From NCBI GenBank assembly GCA_003352285.1, contig QQVN01000004.1, forward strand, positions 1 through 64,000: a stretch of 64,000 nt of DNA, written 5' to 3'. The translations under genes were made by a program, and so were the position numbers. Position 1 is the first letter of the stretch. Every line of letters begins with the position of its first letter. Shown here one piece after another: positions 35,160 through 44,744 of the stretch. This stretch comes from Thermoproteota archaeon. GTDB taxonomy: Archaea > Thermoproteota > Nitrososphaeria > Nitrososphaerales > Nitrosopumilaceae. The notes beneath the pieces were generated by a model. It made no database searches, was not told where the DNA came from, and saw nothing but the letters and a program-made list of their open reading frames with translations.

Positions 35160-35249
35160 TAGCGGGGAGTAGATTTGAACTACTGATTTGCGGGTTATGA
35201 GCCCGCCGGGATGACTTTGCCCATAATTGTCTGACTTCCCCACCCCGCT
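35160..35249 (-). tRNA. Initiator tRNA-Met (CAT) with a 15-nt D-loop insertion
   Basis: Acceptor AGCGGGG pairs with CCCCGCT, discriminator A. Anticodon arm GCGGG-CTCATAA-CCCGC has the three G:C pairs of initiators, and A1:U72 is the archaeal initiator pair. T arm AGTAG-TTCAAAT-CTACT. Total 90 nt; the D arm is 33 nt rather than 17-18. Removing ACAATTATGGGCAAA restores an 18-nt D arm with G18-G19, so an archaeal D-loop intron is likely. CCA is not encoded. A TATATA box at 35273-35278 lies 24-29 nt upstream. Confidence 0.92.
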
Positions 35250-35331
35250 GATCCAACAAAGGTTTAGGGCGGTATATACGCTTTATCAAAACTTGAAAGT
35301 AATTAATAGGATTTACAGAGTTTCATATTGA

Positions 35332-36429
35332 ATGGATAAAAAATTACGTATTGCCGGAATTATTGCAGCACTTGCAGCATCTGCGATAATTCTAACATCT
35401 CCATCTGATCCATTACCAATTCCAGAACCAAATTTTTCTCAATCTGGAAATGATTCAGTAGAGATCATAGCTACAAATTTGGAAAAGCCGCGAGCAATTG
35501 ATTTTGCTGATGATAGAATTTTTTTAACTGAAAAAATTGGCAGGGTTCGTGTAATACAAAATAATACTCTTCTAGAAGAACCACTCGCAACATTTAGAAC
35601 TGCAAATGTCTTTGATGGAGGATTACTTGGAATCGCAACACATCCAGAATTTAAAACAAATAATCTTCTTTACGTTTATTACACATATGAAGAAGATGGA
35701 AAACTTTGGAACAAAGTTGTTCAAATTAAAGAGAAAAATAACAAACTAGAAGATGCAATAACAATTATAGATAAAATCCCAGGATCTCCATTTAGCAATG
35801 GCGGTGCCTTGAAATTTGGTCCTGACAAAAAACTATACATCACAACAGGTTCTACTTCTGATTCTTCACACTTACCACAGGACTTGGATTCTTTAGCCGG
35901 TAAAGTTTTACGAATAAATGATGATGGTACTATTCCAAACGATAATCCATTTGAGAACTCACCTGTTTATTCACTTGGGCATAGGAATCCACAAGGCATG
36001 ACATGGGATGCATCTGGAAATCTCTATGTTTCAGACTTTGGACCAACAAAAAATGATGAAATCAATCTTGTAATAGCAGGAGGAAATTATGGCTGGCCAG
36101 AACAAGAATGTTCTGGGAATCCATCATACATTGATTCACTAATTTGTTATGATCCAGCTATAGAGCCTGGGGGAATTCTCATTTACTCTGGAAGCAAATT
36201 ACCTCTTGAAGGAAAGATGATTATGGCCTCACTAAGAGCTACTAACCTATATCAATTGGAATTCTCAGAAGATGGAATCGAGTCTACAAAAAGCATACTA
36301 GGCGGCTTGGGTAGAATACGTGATGTAGCCCAGGATTCAAATGGTGACCTTTACATAATTACCTCAAACACTGATGGGAAAGGTTTTCCGTTAAGTACTG
36401 ATGATAAACTATTGAGGATTGTAAACTAA
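35332..36429 (+). CDS. PQQ-dependent-type sugar (glucose/sorbosone) dehydrogenase-like protein
   Basis: 365 aa. N-terminal hydrophobic segment (about 5-24) for export, then a six-bladed beta-propeller of the glucose/sorbosone dehydrogenase family: LEKPRAIDF, GLLGIATHPEFKTNNLLYVYYT, SNGGALKFGPDKKLYI, GHRNPQGMTWD, GGNYGWPEQECSGNP. Homologues bind PQQ and Ca, but many archaeal members have unknown substrates. ATG 35332 has box A AATTAATA at -24 to -31. The stop overlaps hmgA by one base (TAATG). Confidence 0.85.
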   Translation: MDKKLRIAGIIAALAASAIILTSPSDPLPIPEPNFSQSGNDSVEIIATNLEKPRAIDFADDRIFLTEKIGRVRVIQNNTLLEEPLATFRTANVFDGGLLGIATHPEFKTNNLLYVYYTYEEDGKLWNKVVQIKEKNNKLEDAITIIDKIPGSPFSNGGALKFGPDKKLYITTGSTSDSSHLPQDLDSLAGKVLRINDDGTIPNDNPFENSPVYSLGHRNPQGMTWDASGNLYVSDFGPTKNDEINLVIAGGNYGWPEQECSGNPSYIDSLICYDPAIEPGGILIYSGSKLPLEGKMIMASLRATNLYQLEFSEDGIESTKSILGGLGRIRDVAQDSNGDLYIITSNTDGKGFPLSTDDKLLRIVN

Positions 36430-37685
36430 TGCCTGATTCATCAATATCAAAATTCTTTGAGAAAGATCACAAGGAAAGACTAGACATTGTTGGCAAATTT
36501 GCCAATCTCTCAAATGATGATCTAAATATTTTAGAAAAAGCAACTGGGGGCATAACATTTGAGAATGCAGATAAGATGGTAGAGAATGCAATTGGAACAT
36601 TTTCATTACCTTTGGGCGTTGCTACAAATTTTTTGATTGATGGAAAGGATTACCTGGTTCCCATGGTAATTGAAGAACCTTCTGTAATTGCTGCTGCATC
36701 AAAGGGTGCAAAAATTGCTAGGATACATGGAGGATTTAAGATTAAAGCTGATGAATCATTTAGTATTGGACAGATTCAAGTTTTAGATGCAAATATTGCA
36801 GATGTAGAATCTAAGATAAAAAACTCACAAGAAGAAATTCTAAAAATTGCAAATGCTAAAAGTAACACATTATCAAAAATTGGAAAGGGAGCAAAACAAA
36901 TTTCATGTAAAGAGATCAAAACTGACTCAGGAAAGATGCTCATTGTGGAGCTCTTGATTGACGTTGGTGATGCAATGGGGGCAAATATCACAAACTCAAT
37001 GTGTGAAGCTGTGGCCCCAAAGATTGAAGAAATTACTGGAGGCAGAACACTACTTCGAATTCTTTCTAATTATTCTACACGAAGATTGGTAAAGGCAAGT
37101 GCTGTATTTGATAAAGATGAAGTTGGTGGCGAAGAAGTTGTTGATAATATCATTCTTGCATATCAGTTTGCTGCATTTGATGTGTATAGAGCAGTTACTC
37201 ATAACAAGGGAATAATGAATGGAATCATATCTGTGGCAAATGCCACAGGACAAGACAGTAGAGCAATTGAGGCAGCAGCTAATGCATATGCCGCACGTGA
37301 TGGAAAATATCGTTCCTTGACTGTTTGGTCAAAAGATGATAAAGGAAATCTTGTAGGTGAATTAGAAATCCCGCTTTCTGTCGGAATAGTTGGTGGAATA
37401 ATTAGCGTGCATCCTATTGCAAAAATTTGCACAAAGATTCTTCGAGTAAACTCTGCCAAAGAATTAGCTGGAGTCATAGTATCTACTGGATTGGCACAAA
37501 ATTTCAGTGCAATAAGGGCTCTTGCTACAGATGGGATACAAAAAGGCCACATGAAGCTTCATGCTAGAAACCTTGCTGCAGCAGCTGGAGCTAATTCCCA
37601 ACAAATTGATAAAATTGTTCAAATGATGATTAAAGAAAATAATATCTCACTTAATAGAGCAAAAGAATTACTTGAGCAAATTTAA
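36429..37685 (+). CDS. hmgA: Hydroxymethylglutaryl-CoA reductase
   Basis: 418 aa. Makes mevalonate for archaeal isoprenoid lipids. Motifs: ENAIGTFSLPLGVATNF (substrate), EEPSVIAAASKGAKIAR, DAMGANI (cofactor), and RDGKYRSLT. The early start, the GGFKIKADES loop and the length resemble the class II type more than the class I. No membrane anchor. One-base overlap with the propeller dehydrogenase gene. Confidence 0.94.
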   Translation: MPDSSISKFFEKDHKERLDIVGKFANLSNDDLNILEKATGGITFENADKMVENAIGTFSLPLGVATNFLIDGKDYLVPMVIEEPSVIAAASKGAKIARIHGGFKIKADESFSIGQIQVLDANIADVESKIKNSQEEILKIANAKSNTLSKIGKGAKQISCKEIKTDSGKMLIVELLIDVGDAMGANITNSMCEAVAPKIEEITGGRTLLRILSNYSTRRLVKASAVFDKDEVGGEEVVDNIILAYQFAAFDVYRAVTHNKGIMNGIISVANATGQDSRAIEAAANAYAARDGKYRSLTVWSKDDKGNLVGELEIPLSVGIVGGIISVHPIAKICTKILRVNSAKELAGVIVSTGLAQNFSAIRALATDGIQKGHMKLHARNLAAAAGANSQQIDKIVQMMIKENNISLNRAKELLEQI

Positions 37686-37691
37686 ACATGA

Positions 37692-37700
37692 TATTATATA
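37692..37700 (+). promoter_or_regulatory. Box A of the histidine operon
   Basis: ATTATATAG lies 23-31 nt before the hisG ATG, giving an essentially leaderless operon mRNA. No dyad or attenuator-like stem is visible in the 37-nt gap. Confidence 0.6.
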
Positions 37701-37722
37701 GCAGAGTGGTAAGAGAGTCAAA

Positions 37723-38697
37723 ATGTCAGTAAAATTTGCCATTCCAAAAGGAAGCTTAGAGGAAGCAACCTTTGCATTATTGCAAAGATCTTGGACTAAA
37801 GTAAATCGAAAAAATCGTACCTATAGGGTATACCTTGATGATCCAAAGATTACTGTGAAGATGCTTCGCCCTCAAGAAATTCCAACAATGGTTTCTGAAG
37901 GACTCTATGATGTAGGAATCACTGGTAAAGACTGGGTAGGGGAAACCAAAGCAGATGTAGAGCAAATTTTAGATTTAGAGTATGGAAGAATTAAGCTTGT
38001 AATTGCATTTCCAGATAATTACAAATACAAAAATCTTGATTCAATGATTGCTGATTATGCAAAAAAGAAAAAGATTCTAAGAATTTCATCAGAGTATCTT
38101 ATGACTGCGTCAAAATTTATCAAAGAATGTAAATCATACAAGAAATTCTTTGGAAATAAGGATCCCTTAATTGTTACACCATGGGTCCGATTAGGAACAA
38201 ACAAAAATGTTCAAATTCATTTATCATTTGGTGCAACAGAAGCAAAACCACCTGAAGATGTTGATGCAATAATGGATGTCACTGAAACCGGAACCACTCT
38301 AACACAGAATAATCTTAAGATTGTAGATCAAGTTCTAGAATCAACAGCACACTTGATTGTAAACAAACAATCACTAAAGGATCCAAAAAAACGTGAAAAG
38401 ATATTTGATATTGTTACATTGTTGAGAGGAGCAGTACATGGCAAGAAATATTTGCATATCTATCTTAATGTAGAAGAGAAGAATCTAGACAAACTACTAA
38501 AGGAGATACCTGCCTTAAAGAGGCCAACAATTAGTCCACTTAGTGATGAAGGTTGGTTCGGAGTAAACACTATAATTCTAAAGTCAGAATATCACAAGTT
38601 AATTCCAAAACTACGTAAGATTGCACAGGGGCTTGTAGTCCATGAACCAAGACAAATTCTGGAACTTGAGGAGATAAAACGTGACGAAGAGAATTGA
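37723..38697 (+). CDS. hisG: ATP phosphoribosyltransferase (long form)
   Basis: 324 aa: catalytic domain (FAIPKGSLEEATF, LYDVGITGKDWV, VDAIMDVTETGTTL) plus a C-terminal regulatory ACT-like domain (about 235-320; IPALKRPTISPLSDEGWFG). The long form needs no HisZ. Condenses ATP and PRPP, first step of histidine synthesis. First gene of the operon; ends in a 4-nt overlap with hisD. Confidence 0.95.
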   Translation: MSVKFAIPKGSLEEATFALLQRSWTKVNRKNRTYRVYLDDPKITVKMLRPQEIPTMVSEGLYDVGITGKDWVGETKADVEQILDLEYGRIKLVIAFPDNYKYKNLDSMIADYAKKKKILRISSEYLMTASKFIKECKSYKKFFGNKDPLIVTPWVRLGTNKNVQIHLSFGATEAKPPEDVDAIMDVTETGTTLTQNNLKIVDQVLESTAHLIVNKQSLKDPKKREKIFDIVTLLRGAVHGKKYLHIYLNVEEKNLDKLLKEIPALKRPTISPLSDEGWFGVNTIILKSEYHKLIPKLRKIAQGLVVHEPRQILELEEIKRDEEN

Positions 38698-39968
38698 TGA
38701 GAATCATTCAAATTCGTAATGTAGATACATTTTCTGAAAAAATACGACCAAAACAATCCAAGCAGAACAAAAAGATCGTAGAATCAATCATATCTGATGT
38801 ACAAAAAAACGGAGATGCTGCGATAAAAAAATATGAAAAAAAATTCAACAAAACAAAATCTGCATCATTGCGTGTTACAAAATCTGAAATACAAAATGCA
38901 TACTCTAGACTTTCAAAAGAAGAGATACTTGCAATCAAAACTGCAAAAAATCGATTATCTAGATCAGAATCTAAACTAAAATCTATTCTAAAGAATTTTA
39001 CAATAAACGTAGATGGTGTAAAGATATCCAAGTCATTTACTCCAATCAACAATGTTGGATGTTACGTTCCTGGTGGAATGGCAAGGTATCCTAGCTCTGC
39101 AATAATGTCGATTATTCCAGCAAAGATTGCAGGTGTAAAGAGAATTGTAGTGGTATCTCCACCCGATGCCACAGGAAAAATAGATCCAATGACTGTAGTA
39201 TCTGCAGATATCTGTGGTGCCTCAGAGATTTTTAGGATAGGTGGGGCTCAAGCAATTGCAGCATTATCCTACGGAACAAAATCAATAAAACCGGTTGATA
39301 AAATCGTTGGACCCGGCGGTATATTTGTTACAATGGCAAAATCAATTCTTAGTGAACGAACATCAATTGATATGAATGCTGGGCCAACTGAACTTGGAAT
39401 AATTGTAGATGATTCTTCCAAAATTGATCTTGTAGTAGACGATCTTATTTCCCAAGCAGAACATAGCATAGATACTTTTTGTTATGTGCTAACAACCTCT
39501 AATACAGTTGGAAAAAAAATCAATCAATTAGTCACAGAAAAAATAAAATCTGTTCCACGAGCAAACATTGTAAAGTCTAGTCTCCAAAAAAATGGCTTTA
39601 TTGGAGTATGTCAATCGAAAGATGACATAGTGATTCTTGCCAATAGTCTTGCACCTGAACACCTTGAAATAATGACAAAAGATTCTAAAAAACTTGCAGA
39701 AAAGATCAAAGCACCAGGACTAGTTTTGATAGGTAATGAATCACCATCTTCTGCTAGTGATTACCTTCTAGGCTCAAATCACATCTTACCTACTAGTGGT
39801 TTTGGAAGAACAAGGGGCTCACTATCTGTGATGGATTTTCTAAAAATATCCACTACAGTTGAAGCAACTAAATCTGCATTGAAAAAGATATCAAAATCAA
39901 TGAAAGCTTTTACCGATACAGAAGGGTTATCTAATCACTATAATGCTGTAGAGAGTAGATTGAAATGA
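38694..39968 (+). CDS. hisD: Histidinol dehydrogenase
   Basis: 424 aa. Oxidises histidinol to histidine, the last two steps. Conserved blocks: NNVGCYVPGGMARYPSS, GGAQAIAALSYGT, DKIVGPGG, NAGPTELGII, QAEHS (Zn/base), APEHLEI and SVMDFLK. ATGA-type overlaps on both sides with hisG and hisC. Confidence 0.96.
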   Translation: MMRIIQIRNVDTFSEKIRPKQSKQNKKIVESIISDVQKNGDAAIKKYEKKFNKTKSASLRVTKSEIQNAYSRLSKEEILAIKTAKNRLSRSESKLKSILKNFTINVDGVKISKSFTPINNVGCYVPGGMARYPSSAIMSIIPAKIAGVKRIVVVSPPDATGKIDPMTVVSADICGASEIFRIGGAQAIAALSYGTKSIKPVDKIVGPGGIFVTMAKSILSERTSIDMNAGPTELGIIVDDSSKIDLVVDDLISQAEHSIDTFCYVLTTSNTVGKKINQLVTEKIKSVPRANIVKSSLQKNGFIGVCQSKDDIVILANSLAPEHLEIMTKDSKKLAEKIKAPGLVLIGNESPSSASDYLLGSNHILPTSGFGRTRGSLSVMDFLKISTTVEATKSALKKISKSMKAFTDTEGLSNHYNAVESRLK

Positions 39969-41035
39969 AACAAAACTGGTTTGAAAATAAAATTAAAGAG
40001 TTTGCAAAACAATCAGGATATCAAAAGCCTGAAAAATTTCAAGACACATTAAAGCTTGACTCAAATGAAAACTTTGTAATTCCAAAGCAACTTCAAAACG
40101 ATCTTATCAATACTGCAAAAAAGACTTCTGATATACGGGAATATCCTCTTGGTGGAACAGAAAGATTAATCCAAGCTTTATCAAAATATCTAAAGATTCC
40201 AACTAGTATGATTGGAGTTGGCAATGGCTCTGATCAAATACTTGACTTAATTCTTGCAAACTTTGCATCAAAACAAACCAAAGTTCTTACATCTGATCCA
40301 ACCTTTGGATTTTTTGAAGAGCGCTGTAAACTATTTTCTATACCTACTATCAAAATTCCTTTCTCAAAAAACATGACTCTGAATCTTGAAAAATTCTTGG
40401 AAAAATCAAAAAATTCAGATATCTTGTATCTTGATTCACCAAATAATCCTACTGGTTTTCAGTTTTCCAAGCAGGATGCAGAAAAATTAATCAAAAATTT
40501 CAATGGACTAGTAATAATTGATGAGGCATACGTTGAATTTGCTGATTACTCCATTGCAAATCTAACAAAAAAATATCAAAATCTCATAGTTGTACAGACA
40601 TTTTCAAAGGCTTTTGGGTTAGCAGGATTACGTTTAGGCTATTTTATTGCGAATAAGAAATTCACTGATGTATTCAATCGCGTAATACAGTATCCATATC
40701 CAATTAATTCAATTGCCATAGAGGCTGGAATTTCTGCCTTGGAGAAAGCAAAATACATGAAGGATGCAGCAAAATTGGTCCAATCTGAGAGAAAAAGAAT
40801 CCTTGATAACTTGAAAAAGTATGATGCCTTTGAGGTTTTCAACTCTAAAGCAAACTTCATTCTATTTGATGCAAAAGGAGCTGACAAACGAGTCTTCACC
40901 GCACTTGTTGAACAAGGAATCTCAATTAGAAAACTTGGAAAGATAGGGGATCACCCTGGATGCTTGAGAGTTACAATAGGAACAAAAGATATGAATTCTA
41001 AATTTTTATTAGCTATACGTGATCTTTTAGGATGA
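39965..41035 (+). CDS. hisC: Histidinol-phosphate aminotransferase
   Basis: 356-aa PLP aminotransferase. LDSNENFVIP and REYPLGGTERL at the N-terminus, YLDSPNNPTGFQF and VIIDEAYVEFAD in the middle, PLP Lys in FSKAFGLAGLRLGY (about residue 220), and RVTIGT near the end. Overlaps hisD and the HAD gene by 4 nt each. Confidence 0.95.
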   Translation: MKQNWFENKIKEFAKQSGYQKPEKFQDTLKLDSNENFVIPKQLQNDLINTAKKTSDIREYPLGGTERLIQALSKYLKIPTSMIGVGNGSDQILDLILANFASKQTKVLTSDPTFGFFEERCKLFSIPTIKIPFSKNMTLNLEKFLEKSKNSDILYLDSPNNPTGFQFSKQDAEKLIKNFNGLVIIDEAYVEFADYSIANLTKKYQNLIVVQTFSKAFGLAGLRLGYFIANKKFTDVFNRVIQYPYPINSIAIEAGISALEKAKYMKDAAKLVQSERKRILDNLKKYDAFEVFNSKANFILFDAKGADKRVFTALVEQGISIRKLGKIGDHPGCLRVTIGTKDMNSKFLLAIRDLLG

Positions 41036-42006
41036 AATTAGAAAAAGTATCTGATGGAATATTTGCAAATAGAGATGTTCTAAAAGATCTTTCAAATGTT
41101 GATGCAATAATCTTTGACTGTGATGGCGTATTAATTGATATTACTTTATCATATGATCTTGCAATAGACAAGACAACAAAATTTGTTTTGAAAAAATTTT
41201 ATGGAATTACCAATCCGATATCCATTACTCCTGAAATAATTGATGGATTCAAATCAACAGGCGGTTTTAATGATGAGGTAGATCTTTCTTATGCTGTAAT
41301 TCTAACGATAGCTGTTTCTGAAAAATTAAAAAAAGATCAACTTGAGTTAATCAATCAAGTAATTGAAAATGCTGGCCCAACCGGTATATCCTCTGTTGAA
41401 AAATTTCTTAGTAAAACATTTGATGTCTCTGATTTGAAAAATAAATTAAATTATCCCGGTAATGACAGAGATAGCATTCTTTATACAATATTTGATCAAC
41501 TCTTTTACGGTCCACAACTTTATCAGAAACTTTTTGGAAAGAAATCTGAATTCTCTGAATCAGGTCTTATTGAGAATGACAAAATTATTGTTTCAAAAGA
41601 ACTATTATCTATCTTAAAAAATAAATTAAAAAATAAAATTGCAATCACAACTGGGAGAGGTTTGGAGTCTATCAGATATTCCCTAAAGAATCTCTTGCAA
41701 GAATTTGATCTAAAAAATTCAATATTTCTTGAAGACGAATCACGTGAGTTGGCAAAACCTAATCCTGAGCCTCTCTATAGATGCATTAGGGGATTGGATT
41801 CTGTACATTGCTTGTATGTTGGTGACTCTATGGAGGACTATATCATGGCAAAAAAAGTCAATGATTTAGGCAGGAAAACCACTTTTTGTGGTATTATTGG
41901 TACCAGCAAAAATCCAACAGCAAAATTGGAATTATTTGAGAAAAATAATGTGCCCTTAGCATTGGATTCCATACATCTTCTTCCGAAGGTATTAAATCTG
42001 GTCTGA
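41032..42006 (+). CDS. HAD-superfamily phosphatase in the his operon, candidate histidinol-phosphatase
   Basis: 324 aa. HAD motif I FDCDGVLID (nucleophile Asp29, Asp31), motif II ITTGRGLESIRY, and motifs III/IV around KPNPEPLYRC and YVGDSMEDYIMAKK (about 270-282). A large helical cap lies between about 40 and 200. The operon otherwise lacks a histidinol-phosphatase (no PHP or HisB N-terminal phosphatase is seen), and this gene sits in frame-overlap directly after hisC, whose product is the needed substrate. The activity is inferred from family plus position. Confidence 0.8.
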   Translation: MKLEKVSDGIFANRDVLKDLSNVDAIIFDCDGVLIDITLSYDLAIDKTTKFVLKKFYGITNPISITPEIIDGFKSTGGFNDEVDLSYAVILTIAVSEKLKKDQLELINQVIENAGPTGISSVEKFLSKTFDVSDLKNKLNYPGNDRDSILYTIFDQLFYGPQLYQKLFGKKSEFSESGLIENDKIIVSKELLSILKNKLKNKIAITTGRGLESIRYSLKNLLQEFDLKNSIFLEDESRELAKPNPEPLYRCIRGLDSVHCLYVGDSMEDYIMAKKVNDLGRKTTFCGIIGTSKNPTAKLELFEKNNVPLALDSIHLLPKVLNLV

Positions 42007-42025
42007 GGCTAAACACTAAACTGTT

Positions 42026-42613
42026 ATGGGTTCTAGAAAAAGTACAATCAAGCGTTCAACAAAAGAGACTGATGTTTCTGTCAGTGTGAATCTTGATGGA
42101 ACAGGAAAAACGAATATCAAGACAGGAATCAATTTTCTTGATCATTTGATTGTTGCATTTGGAAAACACTCAATGATGGATCTTAAAGTTAATGCAAAAT
42201 CTAATGATAAAATTACACACCACCTAATTGAAGATACTGCAATCACGATTGGTTCTGCAATAGACAAAGCACTTGGAAATCGTTCAGGTATTACAAGATT
42301 TAGCTATGCATCAGTACCTATGGATGAATCCTTAGCAGAGGCTTCAATTGATTTGGTTAAAAGACCATTCTATAATCTGAATCTGACAATGAAGCGTACA
42401 AAAGTTGAAGACATATCACGTGAGGACATTGAGCACTTTTTCCAATCATTATTGCAGAATCTTAACTGCTGTATTCACCTTACTGTAAAGTATGGAGATA
42501 ATGACCATCACAAAGTCGAAGCTGCAATGAAATCACTTGCAGTTGCATTTAGAACGGCATCCTCAAAAGATAAAAAACAGAAAGGAATTCCCAGTACTAA
42601 AGGTTCTATGTAA
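42026..42613 (+). CDS. hisB: Imidazoleglycerol-phosphate dehydratase
   Basis: 195 aa, monofunctional. Metal-binding repeats [12 protein letters not shown] and [10 protein letters not shown]...[14 protein letters not shown], and [18 protein letters not shown]. Lacks the N-terminal phosphatase domain of the enteric bifunctional form, in line with the separate HAD gene just upstream. Its stop overlaps hisH by one base. Confidence 0.96.
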   Translation: MGSRKSTIKRSTKETDVSVSVNLDGTGKTNIKTGINFLDHLIVAFGKHSMMDLKVNAKSNDKITHHLIEDTAITIGSAIDKALGNRSGITRFSYASVPMDESLAEASIDLVKRPFYNLNLTMKRTKVEDISREDIEHFFQSLLQNLNCCIHLTVKYGDNDHHKVEAAMKSLAVAFRTASSKDKKQKGIPSTKGSM

Positions 42614-43221
42614 TGGTTAAAGTAGCAATATTTGATTACGGCGCTGGAAATATTTTCAGCCTGAAAAACTCTTTAGAAAAAAATAATGCAAACGTTGATG
42701 TTATTACAAGCTTTGATAAATCCAAAGAATATTCTGGAATCTTACTTCCTGGAGTAGGTAACTTTGATCCCGCAATTAAAAGCATTACAGAAAATTCAAA
42801 GACTGATTTTCAGGATTATGTAAAGGAAAAGATTCCAGTACTTGGAATTTGTCTTGGAATGGAGATGTTTTTCTCAAAGAGTGAAGAAGGAAAGGAAGAA
42901 GGATTAGGCGTAATTGATGGTGAAGTTATCGTACTTCCAAATACCATGAAAGTGCCACATATGGGTTGGAACAGTTTGGAGATAAAAAAACATAGTACAA
43001 TTTTAGAGGGGGTTGATGATGGAGCATGGGTGTACTTTGTACATTCGTATAGGGCAAAACCTGCATCAGATGATGTTATAGCAGCAAATGCTGATTATGG
43101 AATTAAAGTTCCAGCGGTAATAGAGCAGGATAATTTCTTTGGTACGCAATTTCATCCCGAAAAATCTGGTGCCGTAGGAAGAATCATGATCAAAAATTTT
43201 CTTAGAGAGTGCCAAAAGTGA
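42613..43221 (+). CDS. hisH: Imidazole glycerol phosphate synthase, glutaminase subunit
   Basis: 202-aa GATase1: nucleophile Cys in LGICLGMEMFF (about residue 78-80), His/Glu in GTQFHPEKSG, and oxyanion region LLPGVGNF. Supplies ammonia to HisF. It overlaps hisA by 4 nt if hisA starts at GTG 43218. Confidence 0.96.
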   Translation: MVKVAIFDYGAGNIFSLKNSLEKNNANVDVITSFDKSKEYSGILLPGVGNFDPAIKSITENSKTDFQDYVKEKIPVLGICLGMEMFFSKSEEGKEEGLGVIDGEVIVLPNTMKVPHMGWNSLEIKKHSTILEGVDDGAWVYFVHSYRAKPASDDVIAANADYGIKVPAVIEQDNFFGTQFHPEKSGAVGRIMIKNFLRECQK

Positions 43222-43922
43222 AGATAATCCCCGCAATAGATCTAATGGATGGCAAAGTTGTACGCTTGTACAAAGGGGATCCTAATCAAAAAACCATCTA
43301 TAGTGATAATCCAAATGAAATTTCCAAAAAATGGGAAAATGCCGGTGCAGACATGTTGCATATTGTAGACCTTGATGCAACACTTGGAAGAGGTTCCAAC
43401 ATTTCTATCATAGAAGAAATGGCAAGTAAATTATCTATACCATTTGAAGTTGCAGGTGGATTAAGAGATGAATCAATCATTCAACAAGTATTGGAATTTT
43501 CACCTAGAGTTGTTTTGGGTACCTTGGCTTTCAAAGAAAAAAAAACTTTGAAATCATTATTAGAAAAATTTGGCAAAGAAAAAATTGTTATCTCTGCAGA
43601 TCATCTTGATGGAAAAATTACGGTTAATGGTTGGCAAACAAACACTGACATTAATTTGATCAATGCAGTAAAAGACTTTTTGAATATGGGATTTTCTGAA
43701 TTTTTGGTAACAAATGTTAGCAGAGATGGAACAATGCAAGGACCCGATCTGAATTATTTAGAGAAAGTTTGCTCCTTAAAAGATGCCAACATTATCGCAA
43801 GCGGAGGAATCTCCAACATTAATGATGTCAAATTAGTAAAGGCAAAAAATGCATTCGGAGTGATTCTAGGTAAGGCGTTATACGAAAATCAAATCACTAT
43901 TGAGGAGGCAAAAAAACTATGA
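43218..43922 (+). CDS. hisA: ProFAR isomerase
   Basis: 234-aa TIM barrel: IIPAIDLMDGKVVRLYKG, HIVDLDATLGRG, EVAGGLRD, and ASGGISNINDV. I chose GTG 43218 (GTGA overlap with hisH) because the product then begins KIIPAIDLMDG as in the family; GTG 43209 would add three residues. Overlaps hisF by 4 nt. Confidence 0.95.
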   Translation: MKIIPAIDLMDGKVVRLYKGDPNQKTIYSDNPNEISKKWENAGADMLHIVDLDATLGRGSNISIIEEMASKLSIPFEVAGGLRDESIIQQVLEFSPRVVLGTLAFKEKKTLKSLLEKFGKEKIVISADHLDGKITVNGWQTNTDINLINAVKDFLNMGFSEFLVTNVSRDGTMQGPDLNYLEKVCSLKDANIIASGGISNINDVKLVKAKNAFGVILGKALYENQITIEEAKKL

Positions 43923-44722
43923 CATTAACAAAAAGGGTCATACCATGTCTTGATGTCGCAAACGGAAGAGTAGTTAAAGGACTAAATTTTGAATCAATAA
44001 AGGATGCAGGAGATCCTGTCGAGTTAGCTAAAAAGTATAGTGATGAAGGAGCTGATGAGCTAATTTTTCTTGATATTACAGCATCTGAAGAAAAACGTGA
44101 AACGATTAAGTCATTGGTATCAAAAGTTGCCAAAGTTATTGATATTCCATTTACTGTAGGTGGTGGAGTTAACACATTACAACATGCCAGAGATATTCTA
44201 CTTAGTGGTGCTGACAAAGTGGCACTTAATACCGGAGCCATAAAGAATCCAACAGTAATTACTGAATTAATGAAACTCTTTGGAAGACAGTGTGTCGTAG
44301 TAGCAATTGATGCCAAAAGAAATTATGACATCACAAAAGCTAAAAATATTTTTTCTGAGGAAGGAAAAAAGTTTTGGTTTGAAGTTTTCATCTTTGGTGG
44401 AAAGAAAGAGACTGGAATTGACGCCATTGAATGGGCAAAAAAATCTCAAGAACTTGGCGCGGGAGAAATTCTTCTAACTAGTATTGATAAAGACGGAACA
44501 AAAGATGGTTATGACATAGTTCTAACAAGTAACATAGTAAATTCTGTATCCATACCTGTAATTGCAAGTGGGGGATGCGGAAAGCCTGAAGATATGACTG
44601 AAATCTTTCAAAAATCAAACGTGGATGCAGCATTAGCAGCTTCAATATTTCACTATAATACACATGGTGTAAAAGGAGTAAAATCTGTTTTAAAAGAAAA
44701 TAATATTCCTGTAAGATTATAA
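43919..44722 (+). CDS. hisF: Imidazole glycerol phosphate synthase, cyclase subunit
   Basis: 267-aa TIM barrel: RVIPCLDVANGRVVKG, DELIFLDITAS, FTVGGGVN, VVVAIDAKRNY, LTSIDKDGTKDGYD and ASGGCGKPEDM. Works with HisH to make IGP and AICAR. Confidence 0.97.
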   Translation: MTLTKRVIPCLDVANGRVVKGLNFESIKDAGDPVELAKKYSDEGADELIFLDITASEEKRETIKSLVSKVAKVIDIPFTVGGGVNTLQHARDILLSGADKVALNTGAIKNPTVITELMKLFGRQCVVVAIDAKRNYDITKAKNIFSEEGKKFWFEVFIFGGKKETGIDAIEWAKKSQELGAGEILLTSIDKDGTKDGYDIVLTSNIVNSVSIPVIASGGCGKPEDMTEIFQKSNVDAALAASIFHYNTHGVKGVKSVLKENNIPVRL

Positions 44723-44744
44723 ACAATACTGGAGTAATGATACA

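Noticed and set aside
42613-43221. HisH considered as glutaminase partner for the short CbiP
   Set aside because: It is a typical HisH in frame with hisB and hisA; nothing links it to cobalamin synthesis.
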